Source of the DNA: a bacterium
GTDB lineage: Bacteria; Electryoneota; RPQS01; DYHQ01
Assembly: GCA_030622545.1 (NCBI GenBank)
Contig: JAUXGA010000007.1
Location: 1-64,000 of the forward strand
DNA length: 64,000 bases
Direction: 5' to 3'
Position 1 is the first letter of the stretch. Each line of letters starts with the position of its first letter. Under the pieces are notes generated by a model. It was given only the letters and a program-made list of their open reading frames with translations. It searched no databases and was not told the DNA's origin. Of the stretch, positions 1-10,000 are shown piece by piece. The translations under genes were made by a program, and so were the position numbers.

Positions 1-96
1 AGTAATTTAAGTAATCAGTGAATCACCACTTCGTGAGTAGATCTGCACCTCATTGAGTGAAAGTTCTGCGATTCGCAAGTGGCCAGAAATAGACAA

Positions 97-127
97 GGGG
101 CTGACTTCGTACTTATGAGTCAGCCCC
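97..127 (-). terminator. Rho-independent-type terminator downstream of the C25 protease gene
   Basis: A 10-bp perfect stem (GGGGCTGACT against AGTCAGCCCC) with a short loop lies just past the stop codon of the minus-strand protease gene. On the minus strand it is followed by a T-rich stretch (TTGTCTATTT). I see no gene between position 1 and this hairpin. Confidence 0.7.
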
Positions 128-160
128 GTTTCTTATTATTCTTCTGATGTCCAGTATCTG

Positions 161-3100
161 TTAGTTCACCGCAACAATCACATAGAACGCTTTTGTTTCA
201 GTCAACAGGACATTCTCATCAGTGTAGGCGGGGCTCGTGGGAGTGCCGATCAGGTCGCCGGGAGTTGGTGTCGCGAACGGGTCGGAAATGCGATACACGT
301 TGTAACTCGTCGCGCCTACCGGAGCTGTCCAGTAAAGTTCGATATCTGTTCCATTCACCAGCGCTGTAACGTCCGTGACCGGTTCAGGAGGTTGCGGATT
401 GGATCCAAAGAGGCAGACATCATCCACAGCAACATCGACAACGGAGCCGGGATCTTCATCGGATGCCACCACTCGCAACTGAACCTGACTGGTCAACGCG
501 ATATAGTCATCCAGGAAGAAGAAGTCTTTACGCCAGTATTCCCAGTCATTATTCGTCGTCAATACATTGACCCAGTCTGTTCCGCCGTTCGACGAGACGT
601 CCATGACGAAATAATCCCCGGCTTCCGTGCCTTCGTCGTTGGAATACCATGACCAAAGTTCAACCGCTGCATTCGCGTAGCCGGAAAGGTCCCAAATCGG
701 CGAGAACAGCGTGGTTTTGCCGCCGTCAATATCGTATGTCCCTATGCCGGTTCCCGCTCGGCCATCGGTTACCCAGCAATTCACACCCGGCGAGTCTGAG
801 TGGTCGTCTTCCGGTTGTACCGGGCGATCACTATTCCATGTTCCTTCAGGATTCGTGCGCTCCCAGAGACCTGTGCTGGCATCATCATCCGGCGCTCCCA
901 TTGTCCAACCCTGATCACCGCTTTCAAAATCGTAGCAATTCACGATGGGAAGCTCAGGTGCTGCGGCAACAGACGGAAAGACGATATAATCCACCCACGC
1001 GCAGTCGTTGCCGCTGAGGGTGTTCCCGTCCTTCGTATATCTCCATGCAAAAGTATGATTGCCGGTTGTCACCGCAAAACTGGCCTGTGCCCAGCCGGCT
1101 TCGCCTGACCAATAACTCTTCTGCACTCCATCGATGTAGAACTTGAGAAAGTCATAGCCGATTTCTGAAGATACCTTGTAGTAAAAACTAATGGAACCAT
1201 CCGCCACGACGTCAAGATTGACCGACATCTCAGAATAGCCGTTGTCGGAAATAGTTCCGGATTTCGCGCAATAAGTTCCTTCATAGGCTCCAGTTGAAAC
1301 GATGGTCCACGGTGCATGACCGTACAGATTCCATGGATAGTTCGTGAAAGCTCCCGTTTCGAAATCTTCGAGAGAGAGGCCGATGGTGAGACTGAACTGG
1401 TCCATAGTCGAGTAGTTATCGCCGGTGATGTCCACATCGAAGTCGACCGAATGTCCCTCGGGCGTTTCACTGTCCGTGGTGACATTGAAGGTGACGACGC
1501 CGGATGCATCCGCTCCCAGAGAAGTCAAGTTGTCGCTGTTCACATTGATCGCAATATAGGAGTCCAGCGTGGAAAGAACCGCCAGAACATTAGCGACGTC
1601 TGCACTGCCGCCATTGTGGAGCGTCACATCCAAATCGGTCGTTTCATTCGCATCCAGCCTGCCGTTATCTCCATCCATGACATCGACCTGCTCAATGGTT
1701 ACATCCGGTGCGTGAGCCGTGATTGTGAAATTGTTCGTCCAGATTGAATCTCCATCGGTCGCGGTCAGCGTGAAAGAAATAATATGCAAATCCGGGATGG
1801 TGTTAACGACAGATATTTCGAAGCCGTCGGTAATGGCCTTCTTGGCACTTGCAAGAATGTCGCCATAATAGCAGGTGTCATCGAGAATGGATGTATAGGC
1901 ATCACTTGTGTAAATGGAACACTGCACACCCAACGCCGTTTCATTGCCGACATTCTCTATCGTAATGTTCAATTTCACCGTCTCCGCAAAGTCAAGCAAG
2001 CCGTCATTATTGCCTGCCAAATCATTGATGATAAGGGTGTCGTAGACAACATAAGGTCCCGAAGGAGAGATAACGGATACGGTGCCGGAGTGTTCAAGAT
2101 AGTTGTGCGCCGTAATGACGACTTCCATGTCGCCCGTTTCCGTCGGGTCGGGGTCGAGAGTAATTGTTACATTGCCGGTGACATTAGTGTAGCCGCGACC
2201 GATTAATTCGCCGCCGAAATTGCAGGCGACTAGCGCGCCTTCTACACCCGCATCTACATCGAACGTGCCGGTGCCGATGACATAGGCGGGATCATAACTG
2301 GGTGAAAGCGTTGTCGGTTCTGCCGTCCAGATGTCCAGCTCCGGATCTCCGAAAACATTCAGCTCTAAAGCGCACCAACGGTTGGCCATATCATCGCTGG
2401 TAATCCACGGCAGACAATCCTCCTTCGAATCGTCGTTGGCGTAGGAAATGTGATAGATGTCCTCGCCGTACATCGCATCCACAAATTCACGGTGGAAATA
2501 ATTGGATGAGCCGCGTGTAGATTCATGATACCCCCACCCATAACGGGAGTTGCACACAATCGCCACCGCACCGTGTGCAATGCCGCCGGTCCAGTTCTCG
2601 GCGATGCAGTCGTTGTATTCAAACGAACCCGGTAAACATCCCTGACTGTAAATCACATAGAAGTTGTGAGTGATTCCATCGTTGGTCAGGTTGGCGTCGG
2701 TGATATCCGAATTGTAAAACCGAGTCATATAGGTCTCATTGCAGTGCCCCAGATGATTGAGGAAATTGCAACCCGCATTCAGCTTGGGCTTCAGATTCCC
2801 GTTTCCTGACCATTCACCGGGATAAAACGTGTATTGATCATAGAGCGTATCGGCGGTGGCCGGGTTGTCCATGCCCACCGTGGTGTAGCCGTGATTCGAT
2901 GACCCCCAACGCACCTCTTCGATATATTGCCGCCCGAACGTCCAGTCACCGGGATCGTCCCAAAGAAGTTCGCCTGCAAAGAGCACATCATCACAGTCAT
3001 TCACGACCGGGGATTGCTGATACATGATCTGCTTGTTGACGAAATAACCTGCTTCCGTCGCATTGTCCACGGACGCACGGCCAATATGCACCTCCGCAAT

Positions 3101-4159
3101 GAAATCGGCTTCTTCGGGGACTTCCTCGCCGTATTGACCATCCCCGTCCGAATTCCAGTTGCCGTCAAGGCCGCCGTAGTAAAGGTCGCATGGCAGGTTG
3201 TAATCCGTTTCGTCTCCGCCACCATAGTGACTGGCGGCATAGACACCGCGATGCGGGATAATCAGGCTGCCGCCGCTCGCGTCTCCATCACCGCCCAAAA
3301 GCGCGTACTGGATGCCCCAGTTGTTGTAGGCATCTATGATGTAATTACGAATTTTATCCTGATTGTCCGTGCCTGTATAATTGGCATAAATCCATTCGGT
3401 CGTTTCGATGCGCGTGCGAATTCCTCGCCGATTTTTGAAATCCTCCAAAACTTGGAAGCTGGACTCCAGTGCTGCATTGGTGATAATCACCATGTCCCAC
3501 TCTTCATCCCTGTCTTGGATTACTGCTGGATAAAGGCCGGCGATTTCAATGTTGTCCACCCACTGCTCGAGGTTCTTCAGAATACGCGCGTTTGTCCGGT
3601 AGAGGGTCTGCAGCCTTGTAGCCGCTTCGGGTTCAGGAGCCGTTTCGAGCTCCACCCGCAGCGACGGATACCACCAAACTTCTCCGGTGACCGGGTTGTA
3701 GCTGACCGGGCTAATGGTCGTATATGCAATCGTATGTCCGCAATAGCCTTGCGTGAACGGACGAGTGTTCATCTCATAGGGATAGGCGCGGTTCGCGCCG
3801 TAAATCGCTGGATCAGCCGGGATTTCCTCGAATGTTCCTGAAAAACTCAGCGGCACTTGAGCCTGATTCGGCGGAATTTGATAACCGGTGCCCAAAGACT
3901 GGTGTTCTCCGGGGATAATCCGCACAGACGCCACTCCTTCACCGGGGGGCAACAACAATCGAACACCGTACGAAGGTAATACCGGTGTCCCCGGAATGCC
4001 ACCGGGGCGGCAATCTTTCACTGCAATCCAATGCTCACCATCAATTTCGGTGATGACCGGCGACTCGAAAACATAATCCTGCGAAATCATTGCTGATATC
4101 GCCAACGGCAAATTTGCGATTAGTATCACAAGTAACCCAAAAAGAAATCTGCTTTTCAT
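161..4159 (-). CDS. Secreted C25-family (gingipain-like) cysteine protease with C-terminal adhesin/Fn3 domains
   Basis: Large exported peptidase of 1332 residues. The ATG at 4159 is chosen because it is preceded by GGAGAACGTT and begins a clear signal peptide (MKSRFLFGLLVILIANLP); the upstream in-frame extension has neither. A C25 propeptide-like region precedes the catalytic domain. The likely dyad is His472 (in NHLGHCNE) and Cys508 (in YSQGCLPGSF), spaced as in gingipains. The C-terminal half holds CARDB/Ig-like segments, two concanavalin-like 'cleaved adhesin' stretches (one with the motif FESGDQGWTMG) and a final Fn3 domain. The protein ends in this Fn3 domain without a T9SS type A sorting tail, which is odd for a C25 protein in a genome with PorU/PorV; it may use another anchor or have lost the tail. 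It stands alone, between its own promoter and terminator. The family is clear; the substrate is unknown. Confidence 0.88.
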   Translation of the reverse strand: MKSRFLFGLLVILIANLPLAISAMISQDYVFESPVITEIDGEHWIAVKDCRPGGIPGTPVLPSYGVRLLLPPGEGVASVRIIPGEHQSLGTGYQIPPNQAQVPLSFSGTFEEIPADPAIYGANRAYPYEMNTRPFTQGYCGHTIAYTTISPVSYNPVTGEVWWYPSLRVELETAPEPEAATRLQTLYRTNARILKNLEQWVDNIEIAGLYPAVIQDRDEEWDMVIITNAALESSFQVLEDFKNRRGIRTRIETTEWIYANYTGTDNQDKIRNYIIDAYNNWGIQYALLGGDGDASGGSLIIPHRGVYAASHYGGGDETDYNLPCDLYYGGLDGNWNSDGDGQYGEEVPEEADFIAEVHIGRASVDNATEAGYFVNKQIMYQQSPVVNDCDDVLFAGELLWDDPGDWTFGRQYIEEVRWGSSNHGYTTVGMDNPATADTLYDQYTFYPGEWSGNGNLKPKLNAGCNFLNHLGHCNETYMTRFYNSDITDANLTNDGITHNFYVIYSQGCLPGSFEYNDCIAENWTGGIAHGAVAIVCNSRYGWGYHESTRGSSNYFHREFVDAMYGEDIYHISYANDDSKEDCLPWITSDDMANRWCALELNVFGDPELDIWTAEPTTLSPSYDPAYVIGTGTFDVDAGVEGALVACNFGGELIGRGYTNVTGNVTITLDPDPTETGDMEVVITAHNYLEHSGTVSVISPSGPYVVYDTLIINDLAGNNDGLLDFAETVKLNITIENVGNETALGVQCSIYTSDAYTSILDDTCYYGDILASAKKAITDGFEISVVNTIPDLHIISFTLTATDGDSIWTNNFTITAHAPDVTIEQVDVMDGDNGRLDANETTDLDVTLHNGGSADVANVLAVLSTLDSYIAINVNSDNLTSLGADASGVVTFNVTTDSETPEGHSVDFDVDITGDNYSTMDQFSLTIGLSLEDFETGAFTNYPWNLYGHAPWTIVSTGAYEGTYCAKSGTISDNGYSEMSVNLDVVADGSISFYYKVSSEIGYDFLKFYIDGVQKSYWSGEAGWAQASFAVTTGNHTFAWRYTKDGNTLSGNDCAWVDYIVFPSVAAAPELPIVNCYDFESGDQGWTMGAPDDDASTGLWERTNPEGTWNSDRPVQPEDDHSDSPGVNCWVTDGRAGTGIGTYDIDGGKTTLFSPIWDLSGYANAAVELWSWYSNDEGTEAGDYFVMDVSSNGGTDWVNVLTTNNDWEYWRKDFFFLDDYIALTSQVQLRVVASDEDPGSVVDVAVDDVCLFGSNPQPPEPVTDVTALVNGTDIELYWTAPVGATSYNVYRISDPFATPTPGDLIGTPTSPAYTDENVLLTETKAFYVIVAVN

Positions 4160-4298
4160 AACGTTCTCCACTGTTTTCTTCTCGAAGTATTTCTGACCAA
4201 AAACATAATCCCTTTTCAAGACCTCTTGGGTCTGGAATCTCTTTCTGCTGAAAAGACACAATAAAACAAGCACTTACAATTACAACAACAGACAATTC

Positions 4299-4327
4299 AA
4301 TATAGGAGCTTTTCTTTAGCTTGTCAA
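4299..4327 (-). promoter_or_regulatory. Sigma70-type promoter of the C25 protease gene
   Basis: On the minus strand TTGACA is followed by exactly 17 nt and then TATATT. The predicted start of transcription leaves a leader of about 130 nt before the ATG at 4159. Confidence 0.75.
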
Positions 4328-4403
4328 GACATCTTTTCCCTTCCTCCCAATTTCTGGGGTGATACCATTGTACGCACAACCGTCCGTCTTGGAAAAGCCT
4401 ACC

Positions 4404-4433
4404 GACCCAAGTGCGCGGCCGTGCAGTACGACC
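4404..4433. repeat. Interspersed palindromic repeat, family A (copy 1)
   Basis: This intergenic 30-mer begins GACCCAAG, ends near ACC and carries a core like GGCCGTGC. It aligns with the intergenic stretch at 16296-16325 at most positions with at most a 1-nt gap. It is partly self-complementary. No gene is seen in the rest of 4328-4460. Confidence 0.4.
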
Positions 4434-4464
4434 AAATCTAACATTGAGTCATAGAATTAAGAAG

Positions 4465-4492
4465 AAGGGCGCCCTTTCTCAAGAGCGCCCTT
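4465..4492 (-). terminator. Terminator of the sigma54-driven lipoprotein gene
   Basis: An 8-bp stem (AAGGGCGC/GCGCCCTT) about 35 nt beyond the stop codon at 4527, followed on the minus strand by CTTCTTAATTCT. Confidence 0.65.
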
Positions 4493-4526
4493 TCGGTTAG
4501 TCATTCAGGAGGTTTATTGGTCGTCA

Positions 4527-5150
4527 CTATGCGATGATGTAGCGCGAAAAATGATCGGTCCTGAACATTAAGGCATTCATAACAGGGTCATAGGTACTTG
4601 GATACACCTCATATTCGCCTGTTTCCCCATTATAATAGTAGATGTTGAGTGGTACTATCTCTATAGGTCCTTTCGAACCGCCGACGGGTATTCCCCTGAT
4701 ACCTGTTCCATTCAGAGACATTACAATCCAGATTTCCCTTTGGAGTTGAAGTGGATGAGGCCCGAAATCCACGATAGCATAACCTTCCCTGGGAAGCGTC
4801 ACTGTGATTAATGTGTCCTGCGGAAGAGCTTCAGGTGCAATCATACAACCACTGCCCTGACCGGTGAATACGTCGCCGCCCCTATCTCGCAACATCCAAC
4901 CTTCAGCACAGTCCCAGTTCTCAACGCCCATTGTGTTCGGGGGCCGTTCAATAGTTAGAACTGGATGCCCAGGCTCAGGGCCATTTAAGAGAAATTCTTC
5001 GGTGATTGGCGGATAGCTTGAACTATTACCTGCCGGGGAATCTGCATGATTACTGCCCAAAGGCGAAAGATTGGAACAACCCGTTGTGATGACGAACAAC
5101 ACCATCAAACTTAGCGTAAGAATACTCCAGTAATTCTTTCCTGACCTCAT
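4527..5150 (-). CDS. Exported lipoprotein with a ZU5-like C-terminal domain
   Basis: A 207-residue protein. The start at 5150 (MRSGKNYWS) is chosen over the longer frame because it follows AGAAGGAGAAGG and leads into a hydrophobic segment ending in the lipobox-like VITTGC, so Cys25 is the probable lipidated residue. The C-terminal ~120 residues contain APEALPQDTLITVTLP and end in FRTDHFSRYIIA, the pattern of ZU5/GAIN-like beta domains in bacterial surface proteins. The function is unknown. The gene is monocistronic and preceded by an almost perfect sigma54 promoter. It is divergent from the gene for a sigma54 activator, which makes it the most likely direct target of that regulator. Confidence 0.7.
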   Translation of the reverse strand: MRSGKNYWSILTLSLMVLFVITTGCSNLSPLGSNHADSPAGNSSSYPPITEEFLLNGPEPGHPVLTIERPPNTMGVENWDCAEGWMLRDRGGDVFTGQGSGCMIAPEALPQDTLITVTLPREGYAIVDFGPHPLQLQREIWIVMSLNGTGIRGIPVGGSKGPIEIVPLNIYYYNGETGEYEVYPSTYDPVMNALMFRTDHFSRYIIA

Positions 5151-5227
5151 GATACCTTCTCCTTCTAACATATCTAAATCATCTGAATCTGCAAAACCTA
5201 CTAACCGTATTTCGGTCACTCATTAGG

Positions 5228-5242
5228 GCAAGCCCCGTGCCA
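5228..5242 (-). promoter_or_regulatory. Sigma54 (-24/-12) promoter of the lipoprotein gene
   Basis: The minus strand reads TGGCACGGGGCTTGC, matching the TGGCACG-N4-TTGC consensus at all eleven defined positions, with GG and GC ten bases apart. Transcription would start near 5217, about 65 nt upstream of the ATG at 5150. Confidence 0.85.
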
Positions 5243-5317
5243 AAGTATAGTTTTCCTAATTTTAACGCATATCTATTCGATATTTGGAAGGTTTGATTCG
5301 TGACCCTCGTTCCTGCG

Positions 5318-5396
5318 CTTCGTCGGTTTTAGCGAAGAGTGGTTTATTTGAACCTGAGATTCCGGCTCAAGGTCGTGGAAACTCCGCAACACGCGG
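5318..5396. promoter_or_regulatory. Candidate enhancer region between two divergent sigma54 promoters
   Basis: Three dyads lie in the 300-nt gap between the divergent sigma54 promoters: CTTCG-N10-CGAAG (5318-5337), TGAG-N7-CTCA (5355-5369) and CCGC-N5-GCGG (5384-5396). They sit 75-170 nt upstream of each promoter, the usual place for NtrC-type binding sites. They do not share one obvious consensus, so which of them is bound, if any, is a guess. Confidence 0.3.
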
Positions 5397-5546
5397 GGCT
5401 ATCCGGCAAAATCGGGAACAAGTGGGGATTTTTCTCCTATCGGTGGAAAAAAACCAACGGAGAATTCATATCTTCAACTTATTGATTCATGAACGTTTCG
5501 ATGAGATAGAAGAGCCTCTCGTGGGAATTGCTTTACATCTTTTAAC

Positions 5547-5561
5547 TGGCTTGGAGTTTGC
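5547..5561 (+). promoter_or_regulatory. Sigma54 promoter in front of the response-regulator operon
   Basis: TGGCTTGGAGTTTGC keeps TGGC, G7 and TTGC of the consensus with correct GG-N10-GC spacing. Transcription would start near 5573, about 50 nt before the GTG start at 5622. The sigma54 activator would then control its own operon. Confidence 0.65.
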
Positions 5562-5621
5562 TAAATCAATAATGTATGTAGAAGGTATTTTTACATTTAC
5601 AGATAGAAGAAGGGATAGCTC

Positions 5622-7055
5622 GTGGCCCAAATTGTACAGGTTGTTGATGATGATCCCGATGTTCGGCATCTAATTGCCGAAACCCTTCGACATCATCATC
5701 TTAATGTAATAGAAGCCGAGGATGCGGCATCAGGATGGCAACAGTTTCAATCGGAACAACCGACTCTCTCTATTGTGGACATCGGCTTGCCCGGTAAAGA
5801 GAATGGCATTGATCTGCTAAGGCGAATTCATCAAGTCCACAAAGAACATCCGGTGTTAATTGTTTCCGGCGAGGCGTCTCCGCAGCAGGCGGTCGAAGCG
5901 ATGAAACTGGGCGCTTATGATTATCTGGGCAAACCGGTCAATTTTGAAAAACTAAAACTGCTTGTTGACCGTGGACTCGAAACGGTACGCCGCCATCGTT
6001 CCATCGAACGCATGAGAGCCACCTTACAAACAGAATACGGTTTCGAACAGCTTTTGGGCAGCAGCTCTATCTTCCAGGAACTTATTGTGGCGGCAAAGCG
6101 CGTGGCTGAAGTTCCGGCGGCATCAGTTCTGTTGACGGGTGAATCGGGAACCGGGAAAGAGCTTTTCGCCCGCGCGATTCACTGCTCAAGTTTGCTCGCA
6201 CACGAAGCTTTTGTTGAAATCAACTGCGCCGCGGTTCCGGAAACCTTGCTGGAAGCAGAACTGTTCGGCTATGAAAAAGGCGCTTTCACGGACGCCAAGC
6301 AGCGCAAATCCGGATTGCTCGAGGAAGCCAATAGAGGTACTTTGTTCTTGGATGAGATTGGAGATATTCCCTTCAGTCTTCAGGCGAAATTCCTGCACGT
6401 TCTTGAAGAACGTTCTTTCCGTCGGCTCGGAGGAACGCAAGTGATTCATGTCCAGTTTCGGCTCGTCGTCGCTACAAATGCCAACCTCGAAAAACTGGTC
6501 GCTGCGAAGAAATTCAGGGAGGATCTCTATTATCGATTGAATGTTATTCACCTCCACCTGCCGCCTTTGCGCGAGCGTGGAAATGACGTGATTGAAATCG
6601 CGCACTGTTTCCTGAAAGACATCGGCCAAGATTTCGGTCGCGCAGATTTAACGCTCACTCCCTCGGGGGAACAAGTCCTGCTCAGTCACTCTTGGCCGGG
6701 CAACGTCCGCGAACTGAAAAATATTCTGCAGCGCGCCGTTATTCTCGCCGATGGAAATACCATCGAAGATACGCATCTGGCTTCGTCGCTACATCTCGTC
6801 CATACGAACGAGCAGCAAGAACCCGCGCTGCTTTCGCCCGCCACGGCGATGATCATTCCTCCGGAAGGGATGTCGATGGATGAGATGGAATGTATGTTGA
6901 TTCAATCGGCGTTGCGCCAGACGAAAGGGAACGTGACCGCCGCCGCGCGCCTTCTGAAAATGAGCCGCGAAAAGCTACGTTATCGCATTCGGAAATTCGG
7001 TCTGCGTGTGATGGAACTCTCCCAAGACCTAAAGGAGAATTCTGACGATGCCTGA
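5622..7055 (+). CDS. NtrC-family sigma54-dependent response regulator
   Basis: A 477-residue activator. The GTG start at 5622 is supported by AGAAGAAGGG upstream. The receiver domain (1-120) has the acidic pocket D9-D11, phosphoacceptor D53, S82 and K104. The AAA+ domain (about 143-370) has Walker A GESGTGKE (173-180), Walker B LFLDEIGD and the sigma54-contact loop as GAFTDA (220-225) in place of the usual GAFTGA. A Fis-type helix-turn-helix lies at about 425-465. It overlaps the downstream kinase gene by 8 bp, and the histidine kinase gene follows, so the three probably act in one circuit. Sigma54 promoters in front of this gene and of the divergent lipoprotein gene suggest autoregulation and one nearby target. 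Confidence 0.93.
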   Translation: MAQIVQVVDDDPDVRHLIAETLRHHHLNVIEAEDAASGWQQFQSEQPTLSIVDIGLPGKENGIDLLRRIHQVHKEHPVLIVSGEASPQQAVEAMKLGAYDYLGKPVNFEKLKLLVDRGLETVRRHRSIERMRATLQTEYGFEQLLGSSSIFQELIVAAKRVAEVPAASVLLTGESGTGKELFARAIHCSSLLAHEAFVEINCAAVPETLLEAELFGYEKGAFTDAKQRKSGLLEEANRGTLFLDEIGDIPFSLQAKFLHVLEERSFRRLGGTQVIHVQFRLVVATNANLEKLVAAKKFREDLYYRLNVIHLHLPPLRERGNDVIEIAHCFLKDIGQDFGRADLTLTPSGEQVLLSHSWPGNVRELKNILQRAVILADGNTIEDTHLASSLHLVHTNEQQEPALLSPATAMIIPPEGMSMDEMECMLIQSALRQTKGNVTAAARLLKMSREKLRYRIRKFGLRVMELSQDLKENSDDA

Positions 7056-10000
7056 TTGGAAAGCGGGAGACTACATCGGAGGGTCGTACCGACTCGAACG
7101 ACTCTTGGGCCAAGGGGGAATGGGAGAAGTCTGGCTGGCTCAGAAGGACACGCCGAACGCACCCTTTGTCGCTTTGAAAATCGTTCCCGCGAACCAGTCG
7201 CATGCCGCCCAGCAGCTTCGAAGCGAATACGATGCGCTCAAACAGCTTGTTCATCCGCATCTACCGCGAGTTTACGAACAGGGACAGGTGGACGGCGACG
7301 GCGGAGCATCGTATCTTGCGATGGAATATCTGCAGGGCGAAGAGCTCCATTCAGATATTCTCGCGAACCCGCTTGAAGATATTATTGATGTGATGGTGCA
7401 GCTTTCGCGAGCTCTCGCTTTTCTTCATACGCACCGTATTATTCATGGGGATTTGAAGCCTCAGAATATCGTGGTGTCTCAGCGACAGCCGCTTCATCTG
7501 AAACTCATCGACTTTGGTTTGGCGACTGTTGCGAGCGAAACGAGCGGCAACCAACTGCGAGGGACGGTTCCCTATATAGCGCCGGAGCAGCTCCGAGGAG
7601 AAAAACCGGGCCCGGCTTCCGACCTCTATGCGACAGGTGTGATTGTCTTTCGGCTTCTGACCGGTCGTTTTCCATTTGAAGCGGAATCGGAAGCGCTGAC
7701 CCTGCGCGCCCGGTTGGAGCAGGAAGCTCCGTCGCTTCTGAAATATGCGCCGCGCGTTTCCGTGAGTCTGGCGGATATTGTCGCGCGGCTTCTTCGCCGC
7801 AATCCCGATGAACGACCGGGCAACGCTCGGGAAGTCATTGCACTTATCAACGAAAAATTGGGGCGCGTTTATCCGTACGAAACTCCGCAGAGTCGCGTCG
7901 CATATCTGAACTCATCGGCTTATCATCCATACATAGCGATTCAGGAAAAAATTGATGTCTCGTTCGGCAAGCCTGTGGTCATCACCGCAGAACCGCGCAT
8001 GGGTCTCCGTTCTTTCCTAAACGATACGAAAAATTATTTCGAAAAACGCGGCATTCCCGTACAGCGCTTTTCGGGTGATGAATGGAAGCAAGCGAATCCT
8101 TCGCAGGGAACCGTCTGGGTGGTCGGTCCTTTCGAAGCGATGCCTGCCCAGCTGCCGGAAGCGGCGAGTTTGATTGTCGGCATCGAAACGGAAGAACCGA
8201 ATGATTCGGCGACTTTTCGATTGCCGCACCTTGACATCCGCGACACCGAAGACATGCTTCAGGCCATCTTCGGACAACATCGCTTTCCGAAAGATTTTGT
8301 AAAACATCTGTGGCTAAGAACACTGGGACATGTGGATGCGGCAGACGAAATTCTGCAGGAACTTCTGAATCGCGAACTGATTGATGTCGGAATCGAAGGA
8401 TGGGAATGGTACGGTTCCGAAACGGATTGGCCGGTTCCCGAATCGCTTCTTCGATTGTGGCAGATGCGTTTTCAGAAACTTGATTCGTCACATCGGCGAG
8501 CGCTCGCGTTTCTTGCCTTTGCTTTCAACCATACTCTTGCGAAAGATATCTGGGATAAACTCTGCGACACCTCTTCGGAAGAACAAGCGGTGCTCGCGGA
8601 TTCGCTGCAAAAGCAGGGTTGGATTCATATCGGTGAAACCGTCGCTCTTCGAAGTCCCATCCATACGTCGGCTATTTGCAGCAGTCTTCCGATAATGGAA
8701 GCGCGCGAAATACATGAACGTCTGAGCGAACTTCCTCCGCCCTTGCATGAAGCCATTGCGGAAATGACGCACTATGTTGGCCATCAACTCCTGTCATCCG
8801 CACCGAAGCTGAATCCCGGAGAAGCATTTGCAAAGCTCCGGCAGTCTATCAGACAAGGACAAGCGAAAACGGTGAGTGAGCTTTCCACGGAAGCGATGGA
8901 AATGATACCCAACATTTCCGCCGCATGGAAAGCCGTGCTTCTCCTGCTTTCCGCTGAATCCACCGCGTTAGCGGGTTCGCTGTCTCGAGCACAGGAAGCA
9001 GCGCAACGCGCGGTTGATGTCGCCAGAGAAGCGACGCTGCCCGGTGACGCAGCGGAAGGGCGGCTTGTGCTGGCGCATATCCTCGAGCGACAGGGAGAAT
9101 GGGACGAAGCTGAGAAATATTTAAGCGACTGCTATGAGAAAGCTCCTTTCCTGCCCAAGGATCGCATGATGATTCTGCTGTCAACTTGGGCCTGGATCCG
9201 ATTTCGAAAAGGAGATATTGACGAAGCGAGTCGTCTTGCCGAACAGGCGCTTGCGCAAGGAGGGGAAGCGGCTAAAAAAAATGGGCGGCTTCGGCAGACG
9301 CTTGGTAATTTGGCTTACTACCGGGGGGATTTGGATTCGGCGGCGCGAGAATGGGAAGCCGCATTGGACGACTACGAGAAGCACGACGACGCGCGTGGGA
9401 AATCCGATATCTATAATAATCTGGGTGTCATCGCCGCTCGCTGGGGGAAAGCGCAGCGCGCTCGAGAACACTGGGAAATGTGCAAGAAACTCAGTGAAGA
9501 AACCGGGAATCAAGCTCGTGTGGCGGGGCTTTTAAATAACCTCGCGATTTCAGCATTTGAAGAAGGGGATTTCCGCCTGGCGGAAAAGAATTATGAAGAA
9601 GCTTTGCGGATTTACCGCAGGCTGGACGCTCCGCGCGAGCACATCGAAATCCTGAACAACTTGGGAGAGCTCAGTTTTTACAGGGCGAACTACCCCCGCG
9701 CTCGCGCTTTCTGGAACGAAGCGCTGTCTGACGCGGAAGCTCTTGGCGATGTCGAGGCGCAGATAGAACCGCTGATTTACCTTGGGAAATTATCCTCGGC
9801 TATCGGCGCTTCGGAGGAGAGTCAACGTTTCTTCGAGCAGGCAATTTCAACATCTCGTGAAGCCGGCAATGAACCCGGACTCGCCCGCGCACTTGGAGAA
9901 TTCGCACTTCACCAGATGCTGTTCTCTGATTTAGAAAAAGCAAACCAGCTTTTGGATGAAGCGGATAACTATGTGCAGGACGATACGGATCCGGCGCTGA

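Noticed and set aside
1-96. Possible gene end at the left edge of the window
   Set aside because: No frame with family signal or ribosome site was found; only an imperfect inverted repeat (CCACTT...AAGTGG).
2927-3841. 304-codon open frame on the plus strand
   Set aside because: It lies wholly antisense to the C25 protease catalytic and propeptide region, which has strong family motifs. The plus-strand frame has no recognisable domain or ribosome site.
5550-5585. Possible sigma70 promoter TTGGAG/TATGTA for the response regulator
   Set aside because: The same bases fit a sigma54 -24/-12 element better, and the sigma70 match needs an 18-nt spacer and weak boxes.
5284-5673. 129-codon plus-strand frame upstream of the response regulator
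   Set aside because: It spans the candidate enhancer region and the sigma54 promoter and overlaps the regulator start by 52 nt; its translation has no family pattern.
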